From: Xanthobacter oligotrophicus
Lineage (GTDB): Bacteria > Pseudomonadota > Alphaproteobacteria > Rhizobiales > Xanthobacteraceae
Assembly: GCF_008364685.1 (NCBI RefSeq)
Contig: NZ_VTTL01000001.1
Span: forward strand, 434,001 to 498,000
DNA: 64,000 nt
Direction: 5' to 3'
Part shown: positions 47,765 to 56,460 of the stretch, piece by piece
Numbering within the stretch: the first letter of the stretch is position 1
Layout: each line of letters starts with the position of its first letter
Notes under the pieces: model-generated
The model's database searches: none
What the model saw: the letters and a program-made list of their open reading frames with translations, nothing else
What the model was told of the DNA's origin: nothing
Translations under genes and position numbers: made by a program

Positions 47765-48481
47765 TCACACGCTTTCGGCGTAGCGCTCGTAGGCGACCTC
47801 GACGGTGAGGATGTGGGCGCGCATGGCGGCGGCGGCCTCGGCCTTGTCGCCGCGCAGGATCGCGGTCACCACCCGGTCATGCTCCTCGTAGGAGCGCGCC
47901 AGTCGCCCCAAGGTGCGGAACTGGGCGCGGCGGAACGGCTGCAGCCGGGCGCGGGTCGCCAGTGTCAGCTCGGCCAGGTAATCATTGTGGGAGCCGGCAT
48001 AGAGCGTGGTGTGGAAGCGCTCGTTGAGCACCGTATAGCCGCCCTCGTCGCCGCGCCGGGTGAGGTCCGCAAGCTCCGCATGGGTGGCTTCCAGCCCCAC
48101 ACGCTCGGCCGCCGTCATGTGGACCGCGCACAGGCCGGCGCACAGGGCCTCCAGCTCCGCCATCACGTCGAACATGCCGCGCAGCCGCTCCAGCGAGGGC
48201 TGGGCCACCAGTGCGCTGCGATGGGGCCGCGCCTCCACCAGGCCGGAGGCGGCAAGGTCGCGCAGCGCCTCGCGCACCGGGGTGCGGGACACGCCGTAGC
48301 GCTTGGCGATCTCCACCTCCTCCAGCGGCGTGCCGGGGGCCAGGCGGCCGCGCACGATGTCGTCTGCGATCTGGAGGCGCAGCTCTTCCGTCCGCGTCAC
48401 CGGCCGGCCGGCGGCACGACGCCTGCGGGGGCGCGGAGCGGATGCGGGAGCCTTGAGCGGCTGCGGCGGAAGCAGGGTCAT
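47765..48481 (-). CDS. GntR family regulator with FCD domain, 238 aa
   Basis: The N-terminal winged helix contains QIADDIVRGRLAPGTPLEEVEIAKRYGVSRTPVREALRDLA, the GntR signature. The C-terminal helical FCD domain has metal- or ligand-binding residues in HAELADLTRRGDEG, NERFHTTLYAGSHN and EHDRVVTAILRGD. FCD regulators usually respond to carboxylic acids or amino-acid-like catabolites. It lies downstream of the atzGEH-like operon on the same strand with a 299-base gap, so it is the best candidate regulator of that operon. The start is the ATG at 48481. Confidence 0.88.
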   Translation of the reverse strand: MTLLPPQPLKAPASAPRPRRRRAAGRPVTRTEELRLQIADDIVRGRLAPGTPLEEVEIAKRYGVSRTPVREALRDLAASGLVEARPHRSALVAQPSLERLRGMFDVMAELEALCAGLCAVHMTAAERVGLEATHAELADLTRRGDEGGYTVLNERFHTTLYAGSHNDYLAELTLATRARLQPFRRAQFRTLGRLARSYEEHDRVVTAILRGDKAEAAAAMRAHILTVEVAYERYAESV

Positions 48482-48627
48482 GACGCAACAAACTACCTGG
48501 ATTCGAAGGCGGCGCGAATTCCGGTGAAGTCCTGACGGGGAAGGAACCGGAGCATGCTCTGTCCCCTCCCCGCCTCGAGCGCCGCGCCCCTGCCCCGGCG
48601 CGGGGGAACCGGGAAAGAGACGGGGCT

Positions 48628-48684
48628 TAGAGCACGCGCCGATCAGGCTGCGTCGCAAGCTGATCAGAGAACGCGTTCTCTATC
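48628..48684. repeat. Dispersed palindromic repeat, copy B
   Basis: The blocks CACGC, GATCAGGCTGC, GCAAGCTGATCAG and ACGCGTTCTCT occur in the same order as in copy A (6131-6182). A perfect palindrome GAGAACGCGTTCTC (48667-48680) lies inside. It occupies most of the space between the GntR gene and the atzH-like gene. Confidence 0.65.
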
Positions 48685-48780
48685 TTGCAGCTGGAGGGTG
48701 GGTCACCGATCGGATCGAGTAAAACCGCCTCCGGCGTTGATAAAACGCCCGCCCATGAACAAGCGGCCACACCGACTTTC

Positions 48781-49173
48781 TCATGCCGCTCCTTCATCGG
48801 CGATCACCGACACATGGGCGGCCACCACGCGCCAGCCCTGCGGAAAGCGCACCCAGCTCTGCTGCTGCCGCCCGATGCGTCCCGGCGCGTTCTCCCGCCG
48901 GAACAGGGTCGAGGCCACTGCGAAATCGCGCCCGTAGGTGGTGATCACCGTCTGCGCCAGCGTGCGCTCGAGCCCCACCGGCGAGCGGGCGCGGCGGAAT
49001 TCCCGGATGGCGTCCATGCCGTAGAGGTTCTCACCGCCGCCGTAGCGGATGGTGCGGCCATCGTCGTGAAACAGGGCTTCGAGGGTGGCCACGTCGTTGT
49101 TCACCAGCGCCGCCTCGTAGCGGGCGAAGGCGTCCTCCACCTCGGCCTTCACCTCAGGAATGTCGATTTCCAA
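48781..49173 (-). CDS. AtzH-like (DUF3225, SnoaL-fold) protein, 130 aa
   Basis: The protein reads EIDIPEVKAEVEDAFARYEAAL, then LEALFHDDGRTIRYGGGENLYG and a QQQSWVRFPQGWRVVAAHVS strand, the SnoaL/NTF2-like pattern of DUF3225. AtzH is known in Pseudomonas sp. ADP as the decarboxylating hydrolase that turns 1,3-dicarboxyurea into allophanate. There is no ATG: TTG at 49173 (GGAG 6 bases upstream) or the GTG at 49176 is the start. The gene follows the atzE-like gene after 13 bases. The true substrate here is unknown. Confidence 0.78.
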   Translation of the reverse strand: MEIDIPEVKAEVEDAFARYEAALVNNDVATLEALFHDDGRTIRYGGGENLYGMDAIREFRRARSPVGLERTLAQTVITTYGRDFAVASTLFRRENAPGRIGRQQQSWVRFPQGWRVVAAHVSVIADEGAA

Positions 49174-49186
49174 CACGCTCTCCCGC

Positions 49187-50620
49187 TCACAGTGAGGCCA
49201 CGGGCGCGGCGGCGACGCCGGCCTGTTCCAGGGTCGCCGCGACCCGCAACGCCAGGTCCTCCCGCCACGGCGGGGCGATGACCTGGACCGCAAGCGGCAG
49301 CTCCGGCGCCTCGCCCACATCCACCCGCACCGGCACCGCCACCACCGGCAGGCCGATGAAGGAGATGGGCTGGGTGAACAGGCCCATGTTGGGCCGCACC
49401 AGCATCTCCTCGCCGTCGAGCACGAAGGTCTTCTGCCCCAGCTTCGGCGCCCGGCTGGGGGTGGCGGGGGCCAGCAGCACGTCGTGACTCTCGAACAGCT
49501 TCAGCATCTGGTCGTGGAAATGGCGGCGGAAGCGCTGGGCCGCATCCACCCAGGACGCGGGAATGGCAAGGCCGGCGAACAGGCGGTCGCGCACGGCGGG
49601 ATCGAAATCCTCCGCGCGGGCCGCCAGCCGACGGGCATGAAGGCTCGCGCCCTCCGCCGCCGTGATGATGAAGGCCGAGGCGCGGGCGCGGGCGGCGTCC
49701 GGAATGTCCACCACTGCGCTCACGCCCAGGCTCGCGGCCACGCGGTCCACCGCCGCGAACGCCTCCGGCATCGCGCGCGAGCGGAACCAGCCGCCGGCCA
49801 CGGCGATGCGCAGGCCGTCAGCCCCCTGCCCGATCAGGCCGGACACCGGCTCGAACGGGCGCGGCGTCTGGCCCGGATCGCGCGCATCCTCACCCTGCAT
49901 GGCGTCGTAGAAGGCGGCAAGATCCGCCACCGAGCGGCCGAGCGGACCGAGGTGGTCGAGCGCCGTCACGAAGGGAAAGCTGCCGCCCCGCGTGAGGCGC
50001 CCATAGGTGGGCTTCAGCCCGAACGTGCCGCACAGGGAGGACGGCACGCGGATGGAGCCATTGGTGTCGGACCCAAGCGCGATGGGCACCAGCCCCGCCG
50101 CCACCGCCGCGCCCGAGCCGCCCGACGAGCCACCCGACATGCGGGTCAGGTCGTGGGGGTTGCGCGAGGCGCCGTCGTGGATGTTCTCGCCGGTGAAGTC
50201 ATAGGCGTATTCGCCCATGTTGAGGGCACCCACCAGCACCGCGTCGGCGGCTTCCAGCTTAGCAATCAGGGTCGCGTCGCCCACCGCCGGGGGCAAGTCG
50301 CGGTTGATCTTCGAGCCAGCGCGGGTGGGCAGGCCCTTCACGTCGAACAGGTTTTTCACCGCGAAGGGCGCGCCGGCGAGCGGCCCCAGCGAAGCGCCGG
50401 CGGCACGGCGGGCATCGATGCGGTCGGCGGCCGTGCGGGCGCGCTCGGCGGTCACGTTGGTGAAGGCGTTCACCTTGGGGTCGACGGCGGCGATGCGCGC
50501 CAGCGTCGCCTCGATCACCGCCCGTGCGGTGACAGCGCCGGAGGCGACCGCTGTCGCGATCTCGTCGGCGGAGGCGGTGGCGAGGCTGGCGGCGTCGGCC
50601 TGGGAAATATGGACAGTCAT
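49187..50620 (-). CDS. AtzE-like amidase (amidase-signature family), 477 aa
   Basis: The amidase-signature triad is visible: Lys89 in PFAVKNLFDVKG, the cis-Ser near 165 in GGSSGGSGAAVAAG, and the nucleophile Ser near 189 in SDTNGSIRVPSS. Such enzymes cleave amide bonds by an acyl-enzyme. The pairing with a small AtzG-like gene on one side and an AtzH-like gene on the other points to the AtzE group (1-carboxybiuret hydrolase; GatA-like, needing a GatC-like partner). The ATG at 50620 fits the family N-terminus. Substrate preference cannot be told from the triad. Confidence 0.88.
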   Translation of the reverse strand: MTVHISQADAASLATASADEIATAVASGAVTARAVIEATLARIAAVDPKVNAFTNVTAERARTAADRIDARRAAGASLGPLAGAPFAVKNLFDVKGLPTRAGSKINRDLPPAVGDATLIAKLEAADAVLVGALNMGEYAYDFTGENIHDGASRNPHDLTRMSGGSSGGSGAAVAAGLVPIALGSDTNGSIRVPSSLCGTFGLKPTYGRLTRGGSFPFVTALDHLGPLGRSVADLAAFYDAMQGEDARDPGQTPRPFEPVSGLIGQGADGLRIAVAGGWFRSRAMPEAFAAVDRVAASLGVSAVVDIPDAARARASAFIITAAEGASLHARRLAARAEDFDPAVRDRLFAGLAIPASWVDAAQRFRRHFHDQMLKLFESHDVLLAPATPSRAPKLGQKTFVLDGEEMLVRPNMGLFTQPISFIGLPVVAVPVRVDVGEAPELPLAVQVIAPPWREDLALRVAATLEQAGVAAAPVASL

Positions 50621-50630
50621 GGACACGGCC

Positions 50631-50840
50631 TCAGGGGCGATAGACGGGGGCCGGCTCCTCGGCGTCGCCGAGGTCGAAGCTGCGCACCAGGGTCGCCGCA
50701 TCAGCGATGGCGCGCAGGTAGGACAGCGCCTCGGCGCGCCATTCCGGGCGCGGGGCGATGGCATGGGCGCTTAGCGCACCGTCGAGCAGGTGCTCCAGCG
50801 CCGCGTCCTCCACCCTGGGGAGTTGCAGTTCCTTGCTCAT
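50631..50840 (-). CDS. AtzG-like (DUF4089) small subunit, 69 aa
   Basis: The small protein starts MSKELQLPRVEDAALEHLL and ends PAPVYRP; its helical part and the E-x-A-P-V-Y/F tail resemble GatC. DUF4089/AtzG is known to be the partner that stabilises AtzE. It lies 10 bases upstream of the amidase gene, in the same orientation. The ATG at 50840 lacks a strong ribosome binding site and may be translated by coupling to the ABC ATPase gene, whose stop is 8 bases upstream. Confidence 0.78.
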   Translation of the reverse strand: MSKELQLPRVEDAALEHLLDGALSAHAIAPRPEWRAEALSYLRAIADAATLVRSFDLGDAEEPAPVYRP

Positions 50841-50848
50841 GGGGGGCC

Positions 50849-52615
50849 TCAGACGGGGGGATGGGGAATGGCGGCGATCAGCTCGCGGGTATAGGCGTCC
50901 TTGGGCGCGTCGAGCACCTGCTGCGAGCTGCCCTCCTCCACGATCCGCCCCTGCCGCATGACGATGACCCGGTCGCACAACAGGCCCACCACATGCAGGT
51001 CGTGGGACACGAACAGGTAGCTCATGCCAAGGCGCTGCTTCAGCTCCTCCAGCAGGTTGAGCACCACCGCCTGGACCGACACGTCGAGGGCGGCCGTGGG
51101 CTCGTCGAGGATGACGAGGTCGGGGTCGAGGGCGATGGCCCGGGCGATGCCGATGCGCGCCTTCTGCCCGCCCGACAGCTGGTGGGGGAAGCGTTCCAGC
51201 AGGTTCTGCGGCAGGCCGACCATCTCGGCCAGCTCCGCCACGCGGGCGCGCAGCTTGGCCCCGCCGGACATGCCGCCCATCCGCAGCAGCGGATCGGCGA
51301 TGGCGCGCTCCGCCGTGTAGCGGGGATTAAGGCTCTCGGTGGGGTCCTGGAACACCATCTGGATGCGCCCGCGCATGGGATGGTGGGCGAAATCCTTCGC
51401 CGGAATGGCGCTGATGTCCTCTCCGGAGAAGGTGATCTTCCCCGCCGTGGGATCGATGAGGCGCATGACGATGGTGGAGGTGGTGGACTTGCCGCAGCCG
51501 CTCTCGCCCACGAGACCGACGCTCTCGCCCTTCTTCACCTCGAAGGAGATGCCGTCCACCGCGCGGAAGATGCGCTCCTCCGGCGGCGCCTTCTTGCCGA
51601 AGAGGCCGGAGAAGAAGGCCGAGGGCGCGCCCTGGCGGGGATATTCCTTCAGCAGGTTTTCCACCTTGAGGAGGGGCACGGCGGCCGGGGCCGGGGTGGG
51701 GCTCGGCATCGGGCGCGCGACCGGCGAGACCGGAGCTGCCTCTTCGCCCTCCGGCAGCAGATCTTTCAGCGTGATGCCGGGGCGGGGTGTCGCGCGCATC
51801 AGCTTGCGGGTGTAGGGGTGCTGGGGATCGCGGAAGATGCGCTCGGCGGGCGCGGTCTCCACCACCTTGCCCTTCTCCATCACCATCACCGTGTCGCAAT
51901 AGGCGGCGGCAAGACCCAGGTCGTGGGTGATGAGGAGGGTGGACATGCCGCGCTCGCGCGTCAGCTCGGTCACGAGGTCCATGACCGCCTTCTGGGTGGT
52001 CACGTCGAGGCCGGTGGTGGGCTCGTCGGCGATCATCAGCTGCGGCCGGCAGGCCAGCGCGAGGGCGATGACGATGCGCTGGCACATGCCGCCCGACAGC
52101 TCGAACGGATAGGCGTGGTAGCGCTCCTCGGGCCGGGCGATGCGCACCTGCTTGAGGATGTCGATCACCTTTTCCTTCACGTTACGCGCATCGGCCTGCA
52201 CGTGCTGGAGCAGCACGTCGCCGATCTGCCGGCCCACCGTGCGGATGGGGTTCAGCGCGGCGCGCGGGTTCTGGAAGATCATGGACATCTCGCGCCCGCG
52301 CAGGTCGCGCATGGCGCTTTCCGGGGCGTGGGCCACATCCATCCCGGAGAAGGTGATGGAGCCTTCGGCGATGCGCCCGGCCCGGTCGAGGATGCGCATG
52401 ACCGTGTAGGAGGTCACCGACTTGCCCGAGCCGCTCTCGCCCACGATGCCCAGGGTCTCGCCCTTGGCGAGGGTGAGGTTCACCTTGCTCACCGCCGTCA
52501 CCACGCCGCGGCGGGTGGCGAATTCCACGGTGAGGTCACGCACCTCCAGCAGCGGGCCGCTGGGGGCCTCGGAGGTCTTGGCGGCCTGCGCCGTCACGTC
52601 CACGATGCCATGCAT
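50849..52615 (-). CDS. Peptide-type ABC transporter, fused double ATPase, 588 aa
   Basis: Two complete nucleotide-binding domains are present: Walker A GESGSGKS (about residue 59) with signature LSGGM and Walker B ADEPTTGLD, then Walker A GESGCGKS (about 380) with signature LSGGQ and Walker B LDEPTAALD. OppD/DppD-type C-termini (HPYTRKLM and DAYTRELI) close each half. It is a fused DppD-DppF type energiser of the permeases encoded next to it. A Pro-rich linker joins the halves. The first signature has Met for Gln. Confidence 0.93.
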   Translation of the reverse strand: MHGIVDVTAQAAKTSEAPSGPLLEVRDLTVEFATRRGVVTAVSKVNLTLAKGETLGIVGESGSGKSVTSYTVMRILDRAGRIAEGSITFSGMDVAHAPESAMRDLRGREMSMIFQNPRAALNPIRTVGRQIGDVLLQHVQADARNVKEKVIDILKQVRIARPEERYHAYPFELSGGMCQRIVIALALACRPQLMIADEPTTGLDVTTQKAVMDLVTELTRERGMSTLLITHDLGLAAAYCDTVMVMEKGKVVETAPAERIFRDPQHPYTRKLMRATPRPGITLKDLLPEGEEAAPVSPVARPMPSPTPAPAAVPLLKVENLLKEYPRQGAPSAFFSGLFGKKAPPEERIFRAVDGISFEVKKGESVGLVGESGCGKSTTSTIVMRLIDPTAGKITFSGEDISAIPAKDFAHHPMRGRIQMVFQDPTESLNPRYTAERAIADPLLRMGGMSGGAKLRARVAELAEMVGLPQNLLERFPHQLSGGQKARIGIARAIALDPDLVILDEPTAALDVSVQAVVLNLLEELKQRLGMSYLFVSHDLHVVGLLCDRVIVMRQGRIVEEGSSQQVLDAPKDAYTRELIAAIPHPPV

Positions 52616-52626
52616 GTTCGCCTCCC

Positions 52627-53508
52627 TCAGGTGCGACGCTGGGGGTCGACGATGTCGCGCAGACCGTCACCCAGCAGGTTGAAGCAGAACACCGCGAACA
52701 TGAGCGCGAGGCCGGGGAACAGGGCGATCCACCATTCGCCGGAAACGATGTAGGCCGCGCCTTCCGCCACCATGATCCCCCATTCCGGGGTGGGCGGGCG
52801 CACGCCGAGGCCGATGAAGGAAAGGCCCGCCGCATTGAGGATGGCGTAGCCCATGGTGAGCGACATCTGCACCATCATGATGGGCATGATGTTGGGCAGG
52901 ATGGTCGTGAGCAGGATGCGCCATTCCGAATTGCCGGTGAGGCGCGCCGCCTGCACGAACCCCGCCTGCCGGCGGATGGCCGCTTCCGAGCGGGCCACGC
53001 GCACATAGAGCGGGAAGTTGATGATGGCGGTGGCGATGACGATGTTGGTCACCGTGTTGCCCAGCGCCGCCACGATGCCCATGGCCAGCACGAACAGCGG
53101 GAAGGCCATGATGGTATCGGAGATGCGGCCGATGATGCGGTCGGTCCACCCGCCGAAGAAGCCCGACGCGATGCCGGCGATGCCGCCGGCCGCAAACACC
53201 AGCGCCACCGAGAACACCGCGATGGCCATGTCGAGCCGGGTGGCGACGATGACGCGGGAGAAGATGTCCCGCCCCAAATTGTCGGTGCCGAACCAGTGGG
53301 CGGCGGAGGGCGCCTGGAGCGCGGCCGCCGTGTCGCTGGCGAGCGGGTCGTAGGGCACGATGAACGGCCCCAGCAGCGCGCACACCACCAGCACCAGGAA
53401 CATGCCGAAGGCGATGCCGGTGACCGGGTTGTCGGAGATGACGTAGCGCGCGTGGGCAAGCGTCGCGGCAAGGCCGCGGGGGTGGGTGTCGGCCGTGGCG
53501 AGGGTCAT
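52627..53508 (-). CDS. Peptide-type ABC transporter permease (DppC-like), 293 aa
   Basis: Six helices are visible. The Dpp-type segments FGTDNLGRDIFSRVIVATR near residue 75 and the EAA motif near ARSEAAIRRQAGFVQAARLTG are present; the N-terminus has the FIVPYDPLA motif of DppC proteins. The protein forms half of the channel. The ATG at 53508 overlaps the stop of the DppB-like gene by 4 bases (ATGA), so they are coupled. Confidence 0.92.
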   Translation of the reverse strand: MTLATADTHPRGLAATLAHARYVISDNPVTGIAFGMFLVLVVCALLGPFIVPYDPLASDTAAALQAPSAAHWFGTDNLGRDIFSRVIVATRLDMAIAVFSVALVFAAGGIAGIASGFFGGWTDRIIGRISDTIMAFPLFVLAMGIVAALGNTVTNIVIATAIINFPLYVRVARSEAAIRRQAGFVQAARLTGNSEWRILLTTILPNIMPIMMVQMSLTMGYAILNAAGLSFIGLGVRPPTPEWGIMVAEGAAYIVSGEWWIALFPGLALMFAVFCFNLLGDGLRDIVDPQRRT

Positions 53509-54518
53509 GCTTCGCTCCGCGCGCGGGGGTCGATGACGCCGTAGGCGATATCGATCAGGAGGTTGAGGACCACGTAGAGGATGGCCATGGCGAGCACGAA
53601 GCCCTGCACCGGCGCGTAATCGGAGGTGATGAGCGCCTCGACCGCGTAGGAGCCGATGCCCGGCCAGGCGAACACCTTCTCCACCAGCACGTTGGCGCCG
53701 AGCAGGAAGGAGAACACCATGCCCAGCGTGGTCACCACCGGCAGCATAGCGTTGCGGAACGCGTAGGTGATGATGACAGTGGTGTCGGTCAGCCCCGCCG
53801 CCCGCGCCGTGCGCACGAACTCCGAGGACAGCACCGACAGCATGGAGGCCCGCGTCATGCGGGCGATGGGCGCCAGCGCGAAGATGGCGAGCGTGATGGC
53901 CGGCACCGCAAGCTGGGCCAGCGCGGCGCGGAAGGTCTCGAAGTCCCGCGCGATCAGGCTGTCGATGAGGTAGAAGCCGGTCACCGTCTCGGGCGCCGAG
54001 AAGAACACGTCCAGCCGCCCCAGCGGCGCCGGCGCCCAGCCGAGCTTGAAGTAGAACACATAGACCAGCAGCAGGCCGGTGAAGAACACCGGCAGCGAGA
54101 CGCCCGCCGTGGTGATGAGCCGGCAGGCATGGTCCACCCAGGAGCCCTGCTTCACCGCCGCCATGATGCCGAACGGCACCGCGATGGCCAGCGCCAGCAC
54201 GAGCCCGGCCAACGTCAGCTCGGCGGAGGCCGGGAGCCGGGCGGAAATCTCCGCCGCCACCGGCTGGCCGGTGGAGAGCGAGCTTCCCAGATCCCCCTTC
54301 GCCAACGCAGAGACATAGTCCACGAACTGCGCCGGCAGCGGCTTGTCGAGGCCCAGCTTGGTGCGGATCTCGGCGATGGATTCGGCCGTGGCGGCGGGGC
54401 CGGCGAAATAGGCCGCGGTGTCGCCCGGCAGCACCCGAGTGAGCATGAAGGTGACGATCACCACGCCGATCAGGCTCGGCACGGCTGTGGCAAGACGACT
54501 GCCTATGAGCTTCAGCAT
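53505..54518 (-). CDS. Peptide-type ABC transporter permease (DppB-like), 337 aa
   Basis: The start MLKLIGSRLATAVPSLIGVV at 54518 has the N-terminal helix of DppB proteins; the frame runs on upstream through repeat DNA, which was excluded. FMLTRVLPGDTAAY, GDLGSSLSTGQPV and the EAA loop segment LSSEFVRTARAAGL are typical. It pairs with the DppC-like protein. A 268-base gap with a palindromic repeat separates it from the binding-protein gene. Confidence 0.92.
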   Translation of the reverse strand: MLKLIGSRLATAVPSLIGVVIVTFMLTRVLPGDTAAYFAGPAATAESIAEIRTKLGLDKPLPAQFVDYVSALAKGDLGSSLSTGQPVAAEISARLPASAELTLAGLVLALAIAVPFGIMAAVKQGSWVDHACRLITTAGVSLPVFFTGLLLVYVFYFKLGWAPAPLGRLDVFFSAPETVTGFYLIDSLIARDFETFRAALAQLAVPAITLAIFALAPIARMTRASMLSVLSSEFVRTARAAGLTDTTVIITYAFRNAMLPVVTTLGMVFSFLLGANVLVEKVFAWPGIGSYAVEALITSDYAPVQGFVLAMAILYVVLNLLIDIAYGVIDPRARSEA

Positions 54519-54603
54519 GGTGTCTCCTGTTGTCCGAAGGCGGGGAGCGCCTGTTGTCCCAGGGCGGGAACTGCCCATGGCCCCGCTGGCTCTTCTCCCA
54601 AAA

Positions 54604-54726
54604 CGTCTCACCCCGTCATGCCCCGGCTTGACCGGGGCATCCACGCCGGGCCGCAGAAGCACCCGGCTTTCCGGTGGCCGGTCCGGCCGCTCCGTGGATC
54701 CCCCGGTCAAGCCGGGGGATGACGGT
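54604..54726. repeat. Palindromic extragenic repeat in an operon gap
   Basis: CCCCGTCATGCCCCGGCTTG (54610 on) and its reverse-complement-like partner GGTCAAGCCGGGGGATGACG (54704 on) face each other, each with its own internal palindrome around CCGGCTTGACCGGGG. I recall this CCGGCTTGACCGGG type from many Rhizobiales genomes. It lies between the binding-protein and permease genes and may end or stabilise transcripts there. Confidence 0.7.
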
Positions 54727-54786
54727 GGTTGAAAAACCCGGCCACGCACACCGGTCCAGTCGCGCCGGCCCGGCGGTGCGGCCCCC

Positions 54787-56409
54787 TCACCCCTTCTGGA
54801 AGGCGCGATAGTCGAGGCGGCGGTGGAACCAGTATTCGTAGCCGGTGATGTTCTTCTGCATCGCGACGTTCACATAGGGCTGGTAGAGCGGGATGCGCGG
54901 CACGTCGGCGAAGGCGAGGTCCACCATGCCCTTCACATTGGCGTCGTAGGCCGTCTTGTCGCCATTGGCGGCGGAGGCGCGGGCGGCATCGATGAAGGCA
55001 TCCATGGCCGCCGACTGGTAGCTCATGGTGTTGAAGATCGAGTTGTTGCCGTGGTAGCACCAGAAGAAGAAGTATTCGGGATAGTCCAGCCAGCCCGAGA
55101 ACACGTTGGTGAACAGCGGCAGCACCTTCTTCGTCAGCTCGGTGCGCCAGTTGGCGCCGGGGATCTTGTTGATGGTGGTCTTGATGCCGATCTGCGCCAG
55201 GTTCTCCTGCAGCAGCACGCACAGGGGCTCGTTCACGCCGGCAAAGCCCAGGTCGAAGGACAGCGTCGTCTCCAGCCCGTCGGGATAGCCCGCCTCCGCC
55301 AGCAATTGCTTCGCCTTGGCGAGGTCGGTCACGAACTTGGTGGGTTGCGGCCACTTGACCTGCGTCTGGACATCCGCCGGAGCGCCGAACATGGGCTTGG
55401 CGAGGCCGAACAGGGCCGCGTCCATGATCTTCTGGTAGGGAATGGCGTAGGCGATGGCCTGGCGCACCTTCAGATTGTCGAAGGGCGGGTTCTTCACATT
55501 CATGCCGATGTACTGGACACCGTTGGAATAGGGCACCGACGTGATGTTCAGCTTGCCAGCCTGCTTCAGCTCCACGAAGTCCTTGTTGGGCAGGTCGTAG
55601 GAGATGTCGGCGTCGCCGCGCTCCAAGAGCGCCCGGCGGTTGCCGGCGGAGGGCACCATGCGCCAGATCACGCGCTTGATCTTCGGCAGCGGGCCACCCT
55701 TCCAGTCCTCGAAGCGCTCGAACACCACCTCGGTGCCGGGGGTCCACTTGGTGACGCGATAGGCGCCGGAGCCGGCGGTGTTCTGCTTGGTGTATTCGAG
55801 GCCCCAAGGGTCCTTCTCGGTGGCGTTCTTCTGCACCAGCCCGGAATTGATGACGCAGGGCACGATCACGGCAAGGTCGGGGATGGTGAGGCGGTCCTTG
55901 CGGATGAAGTCCACGCGCACCGTGTGGTCGTCCACCACCACGAACTGCTCCGGCTTCTCCAGCGAGCCGGCTTTCATCTGGAAGGTGGGGAAGCCGCCCA
56001 CGGAGACGGCGCGGTCCAGCGACCACTTCACGTCCTTGGCGGTAACGGGGGAGCCGTCCTGGAAGGTGGCGTTCTTCTTCAGCTTGAAGGTCACCGACAT
56101 GTCGCCGATGTTCATGTCCTCGGCGAGTTCGCCCCTGAGCTTGTCGCGGTCGTAGTAGCGGACCCCGTCCTTCTCGGTCATCTCGTGGGTGATGAGGCGG
56201 TCGTAGGTGTTCCAGCTCGCCTCATAGCCCGGCACGTTGGTGCCGACGCCGTGGATGTCGAGGTTGTTGGGGCCGCTCTCGGACACGATCAGCAGCGTCT
56301 CGTTGCGCGCCTGCGCCTGCGCCGAGGAGAAGACCGCCGGGGCGGCGACACCGGTTCCGGTGGCGACGGCGGTGGCAGACGCAGACTTCACGAATTCGCG
56401 GCGGTTCAT
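54787..56409 (-). CDS. Peptide-type ABC transporter substrate-binding protein, 540 aa
   Basis: The N-terminus MNRREFVKSASATAVATGTG has a twin-arginine-like motif (RREFVK) and a cleavage site near SSAQAQA, so Tat export is likely. The mature protein is a family 5 (DppA/OppA) binding protein: YDRLITHEMTEKDGVRYY, NNLDIHG, FTLKD-like TFQDGSPVTAKDVKWSLDR, and SGAYRVTKWTPG. It should capture a peptide-like or small polar ligand for uptake. It is the first gene of the transporter-atzGEH operon. Upstream, paired palindromes were found. The ATG at 56409 was chosen over an earlier frame to 56448. Confidence 0.9.
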   Translation of the reverse strand: MNRREFVKSASATAVATGTGVAAPAVFSSAQAQARNETLLIVSESGPNNLDIHGVGTNVPGYEASWNTYDRLITHEMTEKDGVRYYDRDKLRGELAEDMNIGDMSVTFKLKKNATFQDGSPVTAKDVKWSLDRAVSVGGFPTFQMKAGSLEKPEQFVVVDDHTVRVDFIRKDRLTIPDLAVIVPCVINSGLVQKNATEKDPWGLEYTKQNTAGSGAYRVTKWTPGTEVVFERFEDWKGGPLPKIKRVIWRMVPSAGNRRALLERGDADISYDLPNKDFVELKQAGKLNITSVPYSNGVQYIGMNVKNPPFDNLKVRQAIAYAIPYQKIMDAALFGLAKPMFGAPADVQTQVKWPQPTKFVTDLAKAKQLLAEAGYPDGLETTLSFDLGFAGVNEPLCVLLQENLAQIGIKTTINKIPGANWRTELTKKVLPLFTNVFSGWLDYPEYFFFWCYHGNNSIFNTMSYQSAAMDAFIDAARASAANGDKTAYDANVKGMVDLAFADVPRIPLYQPYVNVAMQKNITGYEYWFHRRLDYRAFQKG

Positions 56410-56460
56410 CGGACGGCATCCCCAATGGTGACTGTCGCCCTTCCCCATTCAAGCTGCGTG

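Noticed and set aside
49484-52753. A 1089-codon open frame on the plus strand antisense to the amidase and ABC ATPase genes, and similar long frames at 16672-19452, 12428-14311, 10830-12428 and 8392-10833
   Set aside because: These lie opposite clearly conserved genes, are rich in Arg, His and Gly, have no ribosome binding sites and arise from the high G+C third positions of the real genes.
48781-56409. An atrazine or cyanuric acid degradation island
   Set aside because: Only the AtzG/E/H-like part is present; no AtzD-like cyanuric acid hydrolase, no AtzF-like allophanate hydrolase, and no transposase or plasmid feature.
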